Below are positions 24,666 through 37,600 of a stretch of DNA of 64,000 bases, in pieces (the stretch's first letter is position 1; each line of letters begins with the position of its first letter). Position numbers and translations under genes: made by a program. Below the pieces are notes generated by a model, which worked only from the letters and a program-made list of their open reading frames with translations, made no database searches and was not told the origin of the DNA. This DNA is from Deuterostichococcus epilithicus. Taxonomy: Eukaryota > Chlorophyta > Trebouxiophyceae > Prasiolales > Stichococcaceae. The stretch lies in contig JAVTLE010000016.1 in assembly GCA_033439295.1 (NCBI GenBank), forward strand, positions 1,550,001-1,614,000, given 5' to 3'.

Positions 24666-27600
24666 TCAGGCCTCTCCATCCTCTGTCCTGAGCGGCCGCC
24701 GTCCCACCAGCTGCTTTGCGCGTGCCTTGTCCTTTGGATATGTGAAGTGCAGTCCTGCACAGGTTGTGATCGCGTTTGGAAACGATTCGAGACATACCCA
24801 ACCCGGGTTTATGCCAGCATCAGCTTCCAGCCAATGCTTTCAGCCAATGCCCCCCATATTGCATGCAAAAGCATCAAAACAGAACAGCCAGATGTGTCGA
24901 AATTAACCCACCTGTGTAGAACAGAAAGCACAGGAACCATGGCACCAGCATGCACACGAGCAGCGCATTGCCGAGCGCCTCAGCATTCCTGCATGGCAGC
25001 CACAGCCGGTTTGACCAGCATCGTTTTGCCGCATTGCTGGTCAGACAGGCAGCTGCATCATGGAATGCGCCAGCGTCAATTTCAAGACATCAGGGGTCTA
25101 CCTGTGGTCCTCTGAAGCCTGCCCGGATGTCGATGCAGTGCCCTAAGTCGCACAAGGACAATGGCAGACGTCAGGAGAAACAGCATGTTAGACACCGCGT
25201 GGAATGCCAGGCCAGCCACCGACGCCGCAAGATGACACAGCGGCAGAATGCAGGCTCTAGGCAAAACTTTGCAAGTAGGAGACACAGCACAATAGTCCAT
25301 GGCTTTTGGCCGACTCACGTGGTAGCCAAAAACGCGCTCTGCTATGATGCCGACGAGTGGCGCTGCAATGGCTGCAAGCGCCATCTCGAACGTGCGATCG
25401 AACGCATAAATCAGGTTGCGCTGACTGGGCGGCACCTGGAACGACATATCACCAACACCAGGTACTGCAGAGCAGGTTGTTCAGCAGCGCAGCAGAACAC
25501 AACGCGATACATATGAGGCATGTGTCTCGCAGGTTCCCCACCGACTGGGCATAAAACGAACCATGTGCGCAGCACGGCACCGTCGTGAGCTGCAGTGCGC
25601 AGCAGCATCGAAGCAAGCCGTGAGCCGCAGCTCAGCACGCTGAGCTCTTCAGCGTTGCGCTTGTGATGTGATTCTCAGCCATGCGACACGGTTGGGCGTG
25701 GCATTCATCCTCTGGCACGCACCAGCTCGGAGAATGCGGGGTTGTTGAAGCAGGGCGCCGCCCAGCTGATAAGGCAGCCCATGGCCGTCAGCACGATGGC
25801 GTACGCCGCCACTGTGGCCGGCTCCCCGTTGTGCGGCAGCCCCTGCTCACACAAACGGGTGCAAGGTTCAACAGGTGCATACCGACTGGCGCGCGTGAAG
25901 GCCGGGGCATTGTTACCACCGTGCGGCAATGTCAGCTTGTGCTGCATGCACGAATCAAGGCGTCAGCAGCATTGGAAGTCGATCGTGTGCAACGAGCAGT
26001 CAGCAATAAGGTGGACACGCCTTGAGCAGGAGGAAGGAGAAGGGGACACCGGCGGCGACGCTGAACTGCGTCGCCGCGATGCGCCCGTGGTTGGGGTAGT
26101 GCCGCGCCGCGATGTCGCCCACCCAGCCGCCCAGCAGCCCGCCGAATGCGGTGCCGCCCAGGAACAGCGCCTTCGGCAGGGGCGATGCCGGTCAGCCGAG
26201 GAGATCCGTGTACCATCCGTGTGCTTGCGCCCTGCTGGCATGCTGTCCCTGTCAGGTCTGGGCACCCTGAGGGCGGCTCTGGGCGCCTGCCAATGGACTC
26301 TCACTCCACTCCAAGCAGCAGGTGCGACAGGGGAGGAAGCAGGGCAGGCAGGAGGGCGGCCCGACGGGGGGAGGCGCACATATAGGAGTGCGGCGTCAAA
26401 GTCGGACATGCCCAGCAGCTGCAGGTACAGCGTGAAGAAGACCATCGCATTCCTGCGGGGGGACGCAAGACGGAACCTCAGGCTGTCGAGTGTCGCGTCG
26501 GATGCTGACTTGCAGTGTCTCCGGGCCGTGTTGCAGCGCCGATTCGACCTCATGCGTCCTCCGATCTCCTGTTGACACAATCGGACAACTGTCCGACCCT
26601 TCCCCCAATTCGGCCGCAACATCAGTCAGCCGCAAGGGGTTGCGAACACACGCACAGCTAGGGCAAGGCGCGCGCCGTGGGATGCACAGCAACGTGCACT
26701 GGCCGCGGTGCCCATGAGGGGCTGCTGGCAACGAAGCCCCACAGGATGTCGGCTACTTGCTGGAAGCCATGTGTGTGGGCAGAACCTGCAGTTTCTGGGG
26801 GGTTTGCAGCAGTTGCAACCCACCAGGGGGTGCTGCCCACGATGCCCTGCAGGATGACGATGCCGAAGGTGGGCAGCGTCATGAACTCGGCCGCCGCGGC
26901 CAGCGTGGCCCCCAGCGACTGCGACTCGCTGGCCTTGCCTTTGAACTTCACCTGCGAGCGTGGTTCCTCACGCCATATGATCTGCATGCGTGGTTTCGAC
27001 ATTGGTGTCTGACCGTTGGCGCGTGGACGGCAATGCACTGGCCGTGCCTCGAGCTTCGCTTCTGCATGACGTTTCAAGATATGGTCGATCACTGAGGTCT
27101 TTGCCTTCGGAATGTGGCTTGCAGTTCACCCGACTGCTCTGCGGCATTTGTGACGCCCAGACCTGAGAGGCCAGCCTCCTGACACCAGGACAGCAGCGTG
27201 CAGTGGAGCAAACAGTTTGCTCCCACCGGCCGCCAGAAGCGGCCGGCGCAGCGTGCGGTGGGCAGGGGCACCTGTGCATCGCTCTCGAAGCGGGGGTCAT
27301 GTGCCAGGAAGAAGGTCAGCACACCAATGGCGACGCTGACCAGCGCCACGGTCAGGAACACAAAGCGCCATCCCTCGATGTCCAGCGGCCGCATGTGCCC
27401 TGCAAGGCGTGTGAGGAGTTGCGATCTGTGCTGATGCTATCCTCGGCAATCCCTTGCGGCAGAAGCGTGCCATGCGACTGCGCAGGTTGAACTGCAGACA
27501 AGCAGATGGGCGGATCACATGAGCTCAGCTGCCACAAAGGGTGCAGTGCCCAGCTCTCCAAGCATGATTCAGAGTGCGCACTGCCAATCCATCCTCACCA

Positions 27601-28814
27601 ACATTCGTGGCGTACAATGTGCCCAGCATGGCACCGACGGCGCCGGTCAGGTACAGCATGCCAAACGCTTTGCCTCGATCCAGCTCGTCGTAGTAGTCGG
27701 CGATGAGGGACTTCGCAACAGAGAAATCCAGGTGCTGATCATTCCCTGCCTCAACCACATGTACCACAACACAGTCACCTGCAGCATCCCCAGTGTGCAG
27801 GCCATGGACTCATTCGATCAGCCTTCACACCTGGCCATTGGGGATCACCTGCAGAGGAGCGCACCGCGCATTCAGGGGCGCTCGCCATCAGAGGACGACC
27901 AGCAGGCAGATGGCACGCAAACTGCACGAGTGTCGACCGCCGCCAGCCGTGCTGCAGTGCTGCTCACCAGCGACAGCCCGATGCCGTTGACGCCCCAGAA
28001 CATGGCGGCAGTGACCAGGCTGTGCGTGCCGGCAAAGCCCGCCGTGCAGCAACCCCACAGCAGGCAGCCGAAGGCGATGACCCAAACCCTGTTATAATAG
28101 TGCCCTGCGCAACAATTAAATGCCATGGAGGCCAGCGCACGTGGTACGCAGGTGCATGAGCATCACGACGGCCATTCCCATGCAGCAGCCAAACTGGCGA
28201 CTGGGCAGTGTAGATGTAGGGAAGGCGGCAAGGGCGGTTAATGCTACTCCAGGCACCTGCCAGTCCACCAAAGGGGGAGGCCAGAGCCTGCACCACCGCG
28301 CGGCTCAGGGTGCACATGCCGAGCTGGGATGGCGTGGCGCCGAAGCTGCCGCCAACGTAGCGATACAGTGCTGGGAGGATCTGCAAGGCAGGAACGCGAG
28401 AGGGCTGGGGGTCAGGACGAAGGCTCAAGCACCAAATAGCAGGATGTGCTGCCCATGTGCAATGCGGCAGGCGCGTCTCCGGAGCATGAGCTTGATAGGG
28501 GACAAGGACTTGCCTGCTCATCGCTGCGCTCCATGATTCCTGGGGGAACTCGAACGAAAAAGGCTCAGCAGAACCCCTGACGATTGGTGAACAGCAGCAT
28601 TGGCATGACATTTTGTGACGCACAACGCACCCGCCAGGTTGACCATCGTGGTCGTGAAGGCTTTCTGACGCAGCGCCGTCCTCGATGTGCTCCCCGCGCC
28701 GTCAGCGTGGAGCAGCGGCTCGTCCAGGCCGCCGGATTGGTGTGCAACTCCATTGCCATTCTCCACGGCGCCGTTGGCGGTGGCATCTCGAGCGCCAGCT
28801 GCTGGACCTGGCAT
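24666..28814 (-). CDS. MFS transporter, plant spinster-like
   Basis: A 12-helix major facilitator protein of the type known in plants as spinster homologues (putative sphingolipid or other lipid carriers); the substrate is inferred from family only. Exon 1 is 28814-28631 (MPGPAAGARDATANGAVENG..., ending MVNLAG). A 26-bp exon 28539-28514 gives GIMERSDEQ. 28380-28257 gives LPALYRYVGGSFGATPSQLG. Later exons give FWGVNGIGLSL (from 28104), SLIADYYDELDRGKAFGMLY (to about 27610), EGWRFVFLTVALVSVAIGV (to about 27271), IVILQGIVGSTPW joined to NAMVFFTLYLQLLGM (about 26836 and 26454), FGGLLGGWVGDIAARHYP (to 26021), GLPHNGEPATVAAY (from about 25840), YAFDRTFEMALAAIAAPLVG (about 25441-25324), and TYPKDKARAKQLVG with stop at 24666. 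The introns after 28514 and 26021 need GC donors. An upstream ATG at 28913 is also in frame. One short exon near 27790 and one junction near 24990 are unresolved. Confidence 0.87.
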
Positions 28815-29543
28815 GTCTCGAAGTGTTTCTGCTGGATTTGAGGCCAATATTCCTACGCGTATGTCATCATAAGCAGTCTGTGGCTGCGCTGGACTATATG
28901 AAAATATTATCACCCAGTATGTCTGTCTAAAGGGTCACGCCAACCGCTTCGCGCAAGGGGGTCTGGTTGCTCTAGGCTCGACCTTGCGGGACGCTGCGAG
29001 TGCTCAAATACGAGGCTAGTGCGGCCAGCGACCTGGCGGCGAAGAGATGCTGACGGTGACGGCAAGCACCAACAAAATGTTCGGTCGGAGCGGGGGCTGC
29101 GGCTGCAAATTGATGCTGCTGAAGCTTTTCAAATCTTACAGTCGAGCTCTGGCAAGACTGACGCCTAGGCCGCCTCTCAGCTGCACGAATGAGAGACAGC
29201 ACAGATCTCCACCTCGACTAACGTGAGTTTAGATCCACGTCGGACTGTCCAGGGCGCGAGGAACTGCCGACAGCATGTTCAAGTGCGCCTCGGCTCCGGA
29301 CGCTATAGGCCAGCAGTGAGCGTGGTCACATCCTGCAGCAAATTGCATCGAGCCTTACTGCGCATGACGCCCGCGGTGCCCCGCTACGCAAGAGGATCGC
29401 CGTCCACTTCCACAGGATCCTGTTCAACAGCAGCTCCACGCTTCGTTGAGTGTTGTCTCCGCCGTGTCCTGCGGAAAGATACGAGTCTCATGATCAGGCA
29501 CTGGCTGTCGGTGGACATGCCGGTGTAACACCAGCATCAGCAG
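28815..29543. promoter_or_regulatory. Shared upstream region of divergent genes
   Basis: About 730 bp between the MFS transporter (-) and dynein intermediate chain (+) start codons. Promoters of both are expected here. No conserved element or extra gene could be supported. Confidence 0.5.
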
Positions 29544-32500
29544 ATGGAGGTGCGACATGCGAAGGCACAACCTACACCGTGCACCGCCTTCACAGACATT
29601 GAAACAAGGCAAAAACCACGGATCCGTGATCTTTTAGATATACTTCGAATACGTCAAGAAGCGGCGGGACTTCGGCAAGCATGCAGCCTACAGGGTGCAA
29701 GAGGCAGACATGCGCTCGCATGTACCGGCAGCTGCACATGCTCACCGAGCTTCGATCAGTTTCACGCATGGGACTGGTTAAGTAGCACATGTTGAGATTC
29801 GACAAACAGCACTCCGTGCCGACGCGCATCAGACTCGACAAACAGCGCACCTCGCTGCCGCACATGAGGTACTGTTCGACCTGCGGCCGAACGAGGAGTA
29901 CGCCCGGAGCATGTGGAGCGCAACCCCGGCAACGCGGGCTCGCAGGCGGGCCGGGAAGTGTCGGCACACGAAGTCAACACTGATGCCGTGGTCCATGTGG
30001 CGGCGGGCATGGCGCACACCGAGGGCGGCTGGCTCAAGGAGGTGAACTCTACCGAGGTGGAGTCCACCATCCGCTTCAAAAAGAAGGTGAGCCCGCAAAG
30101 CAGATGCGTGTGCCGGCGGGCGCAGCGCGGCTCCGCACATGTCGTGTCTGCGCACCAGTGCCTGCGAGCGGGCAGACATGCTGCTGGTCCTGCAATGCCC
30201 GAGACCCCAAGACGGCAGCCTGTGCATGCCTTCCAAGTCACCGGTGCACAACCAGCAGACTCCAACCCTGCCTGTGCGGTGACTTGCCGCAGATCGAGAA
30301 GGACGAGCAGTACATCAAGACGGTGGTGAAGCTGGCGGGAGTGGTGGAGGGGCTCGTCCGGTGCAACAATGCCATCGACATTTACGGAAAATACTTCCCA
30401 GAGGTGCGCAGGGTTGCAAACAAGTGTGTGAGCCGGTGAAACACTGCTCAGGACGGCTGAGATCGCAGACAAGGGTGCAGCGCCAGCTCTGAAGAGCAGG
30501 GGTGCCATGCCATGTCTTGCAGATGGCGTATCACACTGGCAGCATCCACTTTGTATCTGCTAACACCAACTTCATCCGACACACGGTCCGCAGGGGCCTC
30601 CGGAGCCGGCCAGCAGCGGGCCGGCGACGACGAAGATGGTGTGCGTACTGAAAGACCCGTGCGGCACAAATTGGGGCGCAACCTATGTGGCGTGGCACCC
30701 CGACGGCTCCCGCCGCCTCGCCGTGGCCTACGCCATCATGGTGCGGGCCTGATATCACAACGGCGATGCTGCATTTGCAAACCCTCGGCTGCACAAGTGG
30801 AGTATGCCTTTCTGCGTAGTGCCTCTTGGTGGTCGCTGCTAAGCTGCTGGTTCTCTTGCGAAACATGCCGCACAAACCACTTTGGGTCATTGACACGAAG
30901 CACAAGCGTTGTCGCAAGCAGACGAGCCTTTAGGATCACGCCTGACGGTGGGGGCCAGGCAACATGCCACCCCCGTGTGCAGGATCAAGCCGCTGTCGTT
31001 ACTTTAATGTGCAGAAGTTTCAGAAGCAGCCCGACGGGCATGCCGCTTGCTTCCGCGCTGTGGGACCTGGCGCATCCCAACGCCCCAGAGTCCCTGCTGC
31101 AGCCGGCCAGCCAGCTGACCTGCATCAACTACAACATGAAGGACCACAACGTGCTGGGCGGGGGCCTGCTCAACGGCCAACGGTTTGGCGTGTTCGATCC
31201 ACGCAAGGGGGCGACGTCAGTGGAGTGCACCGCTGTCATGGCCAGCCACAAGTGCGTTTTGCGTAAAGCCAATTTCGTTGACAAGAAAGCTTGATCAATA
31301 AGGTTTGCCTGGCTTGAATGCAGCGACCTCTTTAGGTGTTCCTCAAGCACCACCCAAGTTGGATATGAGCAGACACTCCACAGCCTGGGCACTCTTTCTG
31401 ACGCCGCTTCCTGCCGTACCGTCTCTGTACTTGTGAGTTCAACTGCAAACAGAAACTTACCTCGTCACACCGCAGGGAGCCGGTGTTCGACTTTGCGTGG
31501 CAGCAGTCCAAATCAGGCTCAGAGGCCGTGACGGTGGGCACCGATGGTGACGTGATGTGGTGGGACATTTGGCGCCTGAGCGAGCCGGTGAACCTGACGC
31601 TGCTGGTGAAAGACAGTCAGTACACACTCGGCGAGGTGCGCATGCCTGGCAGCGTCCCTCACATCTCGCACTATGCCTGGAAGGACCGCTGCACATTGCC
31701 CTTTTGAGCGCTGGCCATCATCGCCAAACCTGCAGCAGCGCTTGCCAGCAGTCTGCAACTTCAGCAGTGGATGCAAACCATTGCAGGCTTCCCAGAAGAT
31801 AGCCAGCCGGAGTACATATGCAGACGGCGCCTGAAAGATTGCACCTCCTTTGCAGCCACGCAACAGGCACCTCACGGGCAGCAGGTGCAGTGGTGTGAAA
31901 TGTCTGACCAACTGACCAAGAGTCCGATGAACGATGCAGATGTCGCTAGAATACACCCTGGCGGCATGTCCCCAGGTTTATCGTGGGCACCGAGTCCGGC
32001 ATCATCTTCTCATGTAACCGCAAGAGCGGCAAGACACTCGCTGATCGCATCACAGGGATGCACACCGGTGCGAGGCTGTGGCAACTCGTCCCCAGTCTGT
32101 CGTTGACCAGTTACAGACTTGCCATTTCCATGTGGCATCATCTGTGTTGCTCCATTTCACCCAAGTGCTGACCTGACGCAGCTTGCCTCCTCACTCAGGG
32201 CGGTCCTGCCTACATCCAGTTTCACGCTTGCTACATGCTCTCTGACAGAGCACAAGCGTGGAGCACATGCTTGTAACCTAGTCCAGGCAGTCCAGGTAGT
32301 GGACATAAATCAATTCTGTCTCGTATTCTGCCGGCCGCAGGGCACCACGGCTTGGTGTATGGCATGATGCGGCACCCGACGCTCAGCAAGTACTTCCTGA
32401 GCGTCGGTGACTGGATTACGCGCCTGTGGGCCGAGGAGCTGCGTAGCCCCATCATCACCTTGCCCTACCAGCCAGTGGAGCTCAACGCTGCTCGCTGGTC

Positions 32501-33977
32501 GCCCACCAGGTGATGCGCCATCTGATGACCCTGTGACGGCAGCCTGCTGAATTGCACGAGTTGGCGCCGGGGCAGGTGCATCCTCTCAAGCAACAGTGCC
32601 AGGGAGCTCGCCGGCTGCTGGGCATGTACATGGCGCACCTCGCCCGGAATGGGTTCACGGCACAGGGCTCCAAAGACAGCAGAAGCGGCTGAGGCCATGC
32701 ACAGATTCCTCTGTGGCGTCTGGCCATCTGTGAGTTCCTAGGCAGGAGCGCTGCGTACGGAACAACTCAGTGACGCATGTGTGATTGCTGCAGGCCGGGC
32801 GCGTGCTTCATGGCGAGGGCGGACGGCATCCTGGACACATGGGACTATCTCGAGAAGCACCATGAGCCGGTGCTGTCCACACAGGTGCGCCAACCCAGGG
32901 GGTCACAATTGCACATTGTTGGTGCTTCAGCATGTCGATCACATGCTGCAATTGTCGCAGAGGGGTGCCCCTTGCCACTTGCGGATGTGAGTATGTTTCC
33001 TTGCTCGGGCCTGCTCATGCGCCCGCCCTGCGCCACCGCAGGTGTCGGCCACGGCAGCGCTGATGTCGCTGCGGGTGCGGGAAGGCGGTGGCGAGCAGCG
33101 GTTGGCTGCGTGGACGGCACCGTGACAATCGTGAAGCTGTCCGCTTCGCTTTCGGAGATGCAACCCAACGAGAGGGCCACCAATGCAGCGGTGGGTTCAA
33201 GCAGCCCTCCTTCACAGCACAGCCCCGGCCTGGCCCTTACTGCAGCAATCGGAACAAAGTGGATGGCGGTGCTGGCGGGCCTGTGCCGCCCTGTGCAGGG
33301 AAGGAGCCATGCATGTTTGTGCATTAGTGGCCGACCAACACTGCGCAGCCCTCGTGACCATGTTGTGTAGCTCTGCATCGCGGCCCAGGAGGCTGTGCCT
33401 GAAGTTGGACGGCCGTATGCCAGGTCCCGACACCCCATTGAGGCACAAACACAACGTGCCACATGTATGCAGTCGTTTGAGCAGGAGGTCGCTCGGGAGA
33501 GGAACCTGGATAAGGTGGCCAAGGAAGCCCAGGTGCGCTGTTGGCAACAGCAACGTGTCTTCATCCAGCAGCAATAGTACACCCAGCCACCTGCCGCAAG
33601 ATCAAGCAGACCTGCATGAGCAGACCGCGCGCTCCCGAGCTGCAGGCTGCCGCAGCGGCTGCCGCATTGTTGAAACTCCCAGAACCCCTGTTCAGGTGGT
33701 GCAGGCTCGGCGGTTAAAGCAGGCCAGCAAGGTTGCCGCAAAGCCGGACGATGCCGCTGCTCAGAAGGATGCGGCCAAGATTGCACAGGCCACAGCATAC
33801 TTTTACCGCCTCACCGGCCTCATGCCGCCCGGGGCAGAGGCGGCCACTGACGGTCCTCCTGCTGCTGAGACGGCTCCTGCTTCACTGACTGGCGACACAC
33901 TGGCTGAGACAGCGTCTGGCACACCAGCTGGAGGGGTCGGTAGCACCGCAGCCAGCAAAGCGATGGAGGAAGTTTGA
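29544..33977 (+). CDS. DNAI2: Outer-arm axonemal dynein intermediate chain 2 (DNAI2/ODA6-like), with frame breaks
   Basis: WD-repeat protein that ties the outer dynein arm together in motile flagella. A six-base coding exon ATGGAG (29544) joins 29638-29721 to give MEIYFEYVKKRRDFGK, the family N terminus. Then LFDLRPNEEYARSM (from 29869), VERNPGNAG, HTEGGWLKEVNSTEVESTIR (to 30086), NAIDIYGKYFPE (to 30403), YVAWHPDGSRRLAVAYAIM (30594-30740), LWDLAHPNAPES (exon about 31016-31253), DGDVMWWDIWRLSEP (about 31475-31635), FIVGTESGIIFSCNRKSGK (31978-32067), YFLSVGDWITRLWAEE (about 32341-32510), ADGILDTWDYLEKHHEP (about 32793-32884), CVDGTVTIVKL (33112-33147) and the C-terminal exon 33694-33977. The frame shifts near 29911 (one G seems missing), 31040 and 33100 (one G seems missing). 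The family segment between 31635 and 31978 is not found and the phases there do not fit. It is either a decaying gene or damaged draft sequence; identity is firm. Confidence 0.85.
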
Positions 33978-34654
33978 CGATAGCGAATGGAGAGCACGTT
34001 CCACGGGTTTGTTTGCGTTCCAGCACTGCTGGAATGTCATCGCTGCGGTATGACAATTAGTCGGCGTAGAGATTTGCCGCAGCCACAAAAGGTTCCTGCT
34101 ATTTTGACAGGATGGACATGGCCAAATCAGCGCACTGGATCACAACAAATGTACCTGCTAAGAATGTTACACACAAAGCCCCAGGCACACACTAGATAGC
34201 TAATGACCACGCTCAATGCAAGTGAAACTAAGGCCCTTCAACAGGACCCTCGCCACCCCGAAACCATGCCCTGCACTGCTGAAAGCTGACAGATATGGTA
34301 CACTCAATTCGCCCCGACGGGCACATACATAGCGAGCTTAGTTGAAGTGCGGGCGCTGGATGGCGCTGCTTTGTGAACTCGACCTGTCCTGTCTGTAAGC
34401 TGCTGCCCTGCCTACTGCAATAGCGACAAAACCTATACAGTGTGTGCAGTGACGGGCCGTCCGCGCAGCAGGTCAGCCTCGCGCCTTGGGTACGGCGCCA
34501 CTTCTCTTGAGCACAGCGTCTGTTCTGCCCTCTTGGGTGTCGCCCTGCAGGTCGGGGCGACTACTCTGTCTTGGGTGTGTCCTGCGGCAGAGCCTCCTCC
34601 CAGCCGCAGCACGTTGCGGGCTGCAGTCGCGGGGTTTGGAGGGGCGGCGCCGCG
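33978..34654. other. Intergenic region between convergent genes
   Basis: Lies between the 3' ends of the dynein intermediate chain (+) and ankyrin-repeat (-) genes. No gene, repeat or RNA seen. Confidence 0.6.
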
Positions 34655-37600
34655 CTACAGGCTGCCCACCAGCATGCGCGAGTCCAGGTGCCCGAGGGGC
34701 GGCGAGCCCACGGCCAGGGACCAGTCCACCCCGCCGCGGGCTGCGGCGTCGGCGGAGCCGGGCGCCTTGGCGATGTGTCGCTCCACGAAGCGCCAGCCGC
34801 TGACCGCCAGCGACGGCGTGGCCGGCTGGCCGCCGAGTGAGCCGCCGCTGCCGTGCGAGCAGGCGTAGCCGCCGCGGTCCTGCGGCGGCGCCGCCGCCGT
34901 CGGGAAGTTGAAGCTGGCCGCGCGGCCGAAGCTCGTGTCGCGGCCGCCCAGGATGCCGCCGAAGCCGTGCAGCAGCGGCTCCTCGGCGATGCCCTGCAGG
35001 TTGTCGAAGCTGCTGTCGGAGCTCAGGCCCTCGGTGAACACGCTGTGCTGCCGGCGATGGGCGGCCGCGGCCTGGATGCGGCCGCCGCGCACGGGGCTGC
35101 CATCGGGCTGCTGCTGCTGCTGCTGCCCAGAGGCGGGGCCGCCAAAGCCGCTCTGCTGGTACACGGTGTGCTGGAAGGGCGTCGGCGCCGAGGCCTGCGC
35201 CGTGAGGCCGCCGTCCCTCGGCGACATGGCGCCGTCGCCGCCAGAGCCGCCGCCGCCCCCAAACAGCGAGAAGGGCTGCGACCCAACGGGGGTGAGCGGC
35301 CGCGGCGCCTGCTGCCCGCCGCCGCCGCCGCCGCTGTGCGGCAGCGGCCGCCCGCCGTTCTGCGGCAGCGGCCGCCCGCCATTCTGCGCCGTCCGGCCGG
35401 CGGCGTGCGGCGGCCGCCCGTTCTGCAGGATGGCGGCGCCCATGCTGGGGTGCTGCATCAGCGTGAGCTGCTCCGGGGTGAGGGGCGCCAGCGCCGCCAG
35501 CGCCGCCTTGGTGTTGCGCGACATGCCGCTGGCCGCGCTGCCTTGCGCGCCTGCGGGTGGCGGAGCCCGCGCCGTTGGCACACAAACGTGCAGACCCGCC
35601 TTTGGCCCAGAGCACAGCAGTTGCCGGGTATATCTTAGATACCTCTTCCACAGGAGAAGACAGGGAGATCCTGCCAGACGGCGCTGCCTGGAGTCGCAAC
35701 CAGGGGAGAGCCCATGCAAGCCAGGTGCAGGCAGAACGAGCCCGGCGCTGCAGCTCCTGACATCCGCAAGGAGCCCTCTTCACCTCGTGTGAGGTGCGCC
35801 GCGGTGACGGCCACCGCCGCGGACACGGCTGCCGCCTCGTGTGCCGCAGCGTCCTGGAGCACAGCGTCTAGCTGGGCGCGGTGCGAGCGCTCCGCGAGGA
35901 CTGCCGCCGCCTGCAGCTCCGCCACCTGTCGCAGCTCGAGTCAGGCGAGTTCAGGACTGATGCACGTGTACAAGCGCCGGCCACCTGCCTCCACAAGATG
36001 CTTGCTGCAGTGCCAGAGGTTGGCATGGCCGCAGCGCATTTCCCATGCACCACCTCGATCGCATGTTCGGCGGGTGCAAGCAGACTGAAACGTTGGAGAT
36101 GGAAAGCGTTTGGATGAGGACATAGGCAGAGGCTCCGGACCTGTCGCTCCAGGGCCGCCATGCGGTCATGCAGCGCCGCGGCGCCGTGCGCCTGGGCTGC
36201 GAGCTCCGCCTGGGCCGCCACGCAGCCTGCGCAGATGAGCTGCTCGTGCTGCTGGGCGCCCGGGGCCNGNGGGGCGGCGCCCTCGGCGGCGCCTGTCGGC
36301 GATGCGGGCGCAACGCCCGCGGCGTGGGCGGCTGCCCTCGGGACGCGGGCGCCTGCTGCCCGGCTGACGCCTGGTGCTCCACAGACGCTGCGGCCGCGTG
36401 ATCCGCCACCCAGGGAGGCTCCGCCGCAGGACTCCGCGGCGGCGCCGGCGACGNGTCGGAAGCCGANTCGCGGGCCCGCGTCGCGGCGCCGACATTGGGC
36501 AGCGCGCCCGCCGTGGCGTGCGGCGCCTCCGCTGTGCGCGGCGTCAGGGGCGCAGAAACCGCCGGGACGATCGCGCTTCCAGCCCCTGCAGCGAGGCTGC
36601 TGTCTGTCTTGGAGTCCTTGCCGGCGACGAGACAGCCGCCGCTGCTGCCGACACCGTCGCCGCCGCCGCTGCCGGCAGGCTGCACGCCGGCAGAGCGTGC
36701 CAGCCGGCGCGCCCATGTCATGGCGCCGCCTGCCTCCTCCGCGGCTGTCGGCGTGGCAGGCGCCGGCGCTGCAGCAGGCGAGGCACTGCCGCTGCTGGAG
36801 GCGCCAGCGACCGATGCCGCCCCAATGGCAGCGGCGGCCCCCGCCGACGGGTGCTGCTGCTGCGAGTGGCACGGGTGGCCCGAAGCCGCCTGGGCGCGGG
36901 CAATGACCAGCGCCCCAGTTGGCGGGTGCGTGGAGGCGGGCCGGCCGCCAAATGCCGCGGCGAGCGCGCCGCACGAGGCGGCAGAGTCCAGGGACACGCC
37001 GTCGTCGCTGCCCTGCCGGCTGAGGCTGCGGCTGCGCGGCTGCGGGCCGGACGGCCGCTTGGAGCTGCCCAGCTGCTGCAGCGACGCTGAGCTGCCCCCG
37101 CGCCGCCTGCGCGACAGGGTGCGCATGCATCATTGCCACGAGCAATCACGAGGGAAGGGGTGTCAAGAGGGATGCCGGCTCACTGGCATTGGCAAGAGCT
37201 GGTACTGTTACTCGAGCAGTTGACGGTGTCGACGAGTTGTGCGTTCAGGCCTGGTGCTGCAGGAGCCGCGCACCCGGAGATGATCTCGATCTCCCGCGAG
37301 GCGGTGCTGCAGCTGCTGTTGAGCGACGCGCACGACGGCGTGCGCGGCCTGTGGTGCTGCTCCGGCGGCTGCGGCGTCTCATCCTGACCCGGCTGCCGCT
37401 CCGCGCGCCGCTGCTTGCGCCCCGACGCCACGGTCTGCCACTGCTCCGCCGGCTCCGGTGGCAGCGGCAGCCAGGCATTGAGCTTATGCGTGGCGGCCGC
37501 CGCGACGGGGGACGCAATTCCGTCGCCCGGCGGGCGGCCCGAATGGTCTCCGGGATCCCTCTCGGCGCCGCTGGCTGCCGGCGGCGATTTGCAGCGAGCA

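Noticed and set aside
30525-30600. Open frame reading MAYHTGSIHFVSANTNFIRH that looked like an exon of the dynein intermediate chain
   Set aside because: It is out of frame with the family sequence that follows; using CCGCAG at 30588-30593 as acceptor gives a clean join, so this stretch is intron.
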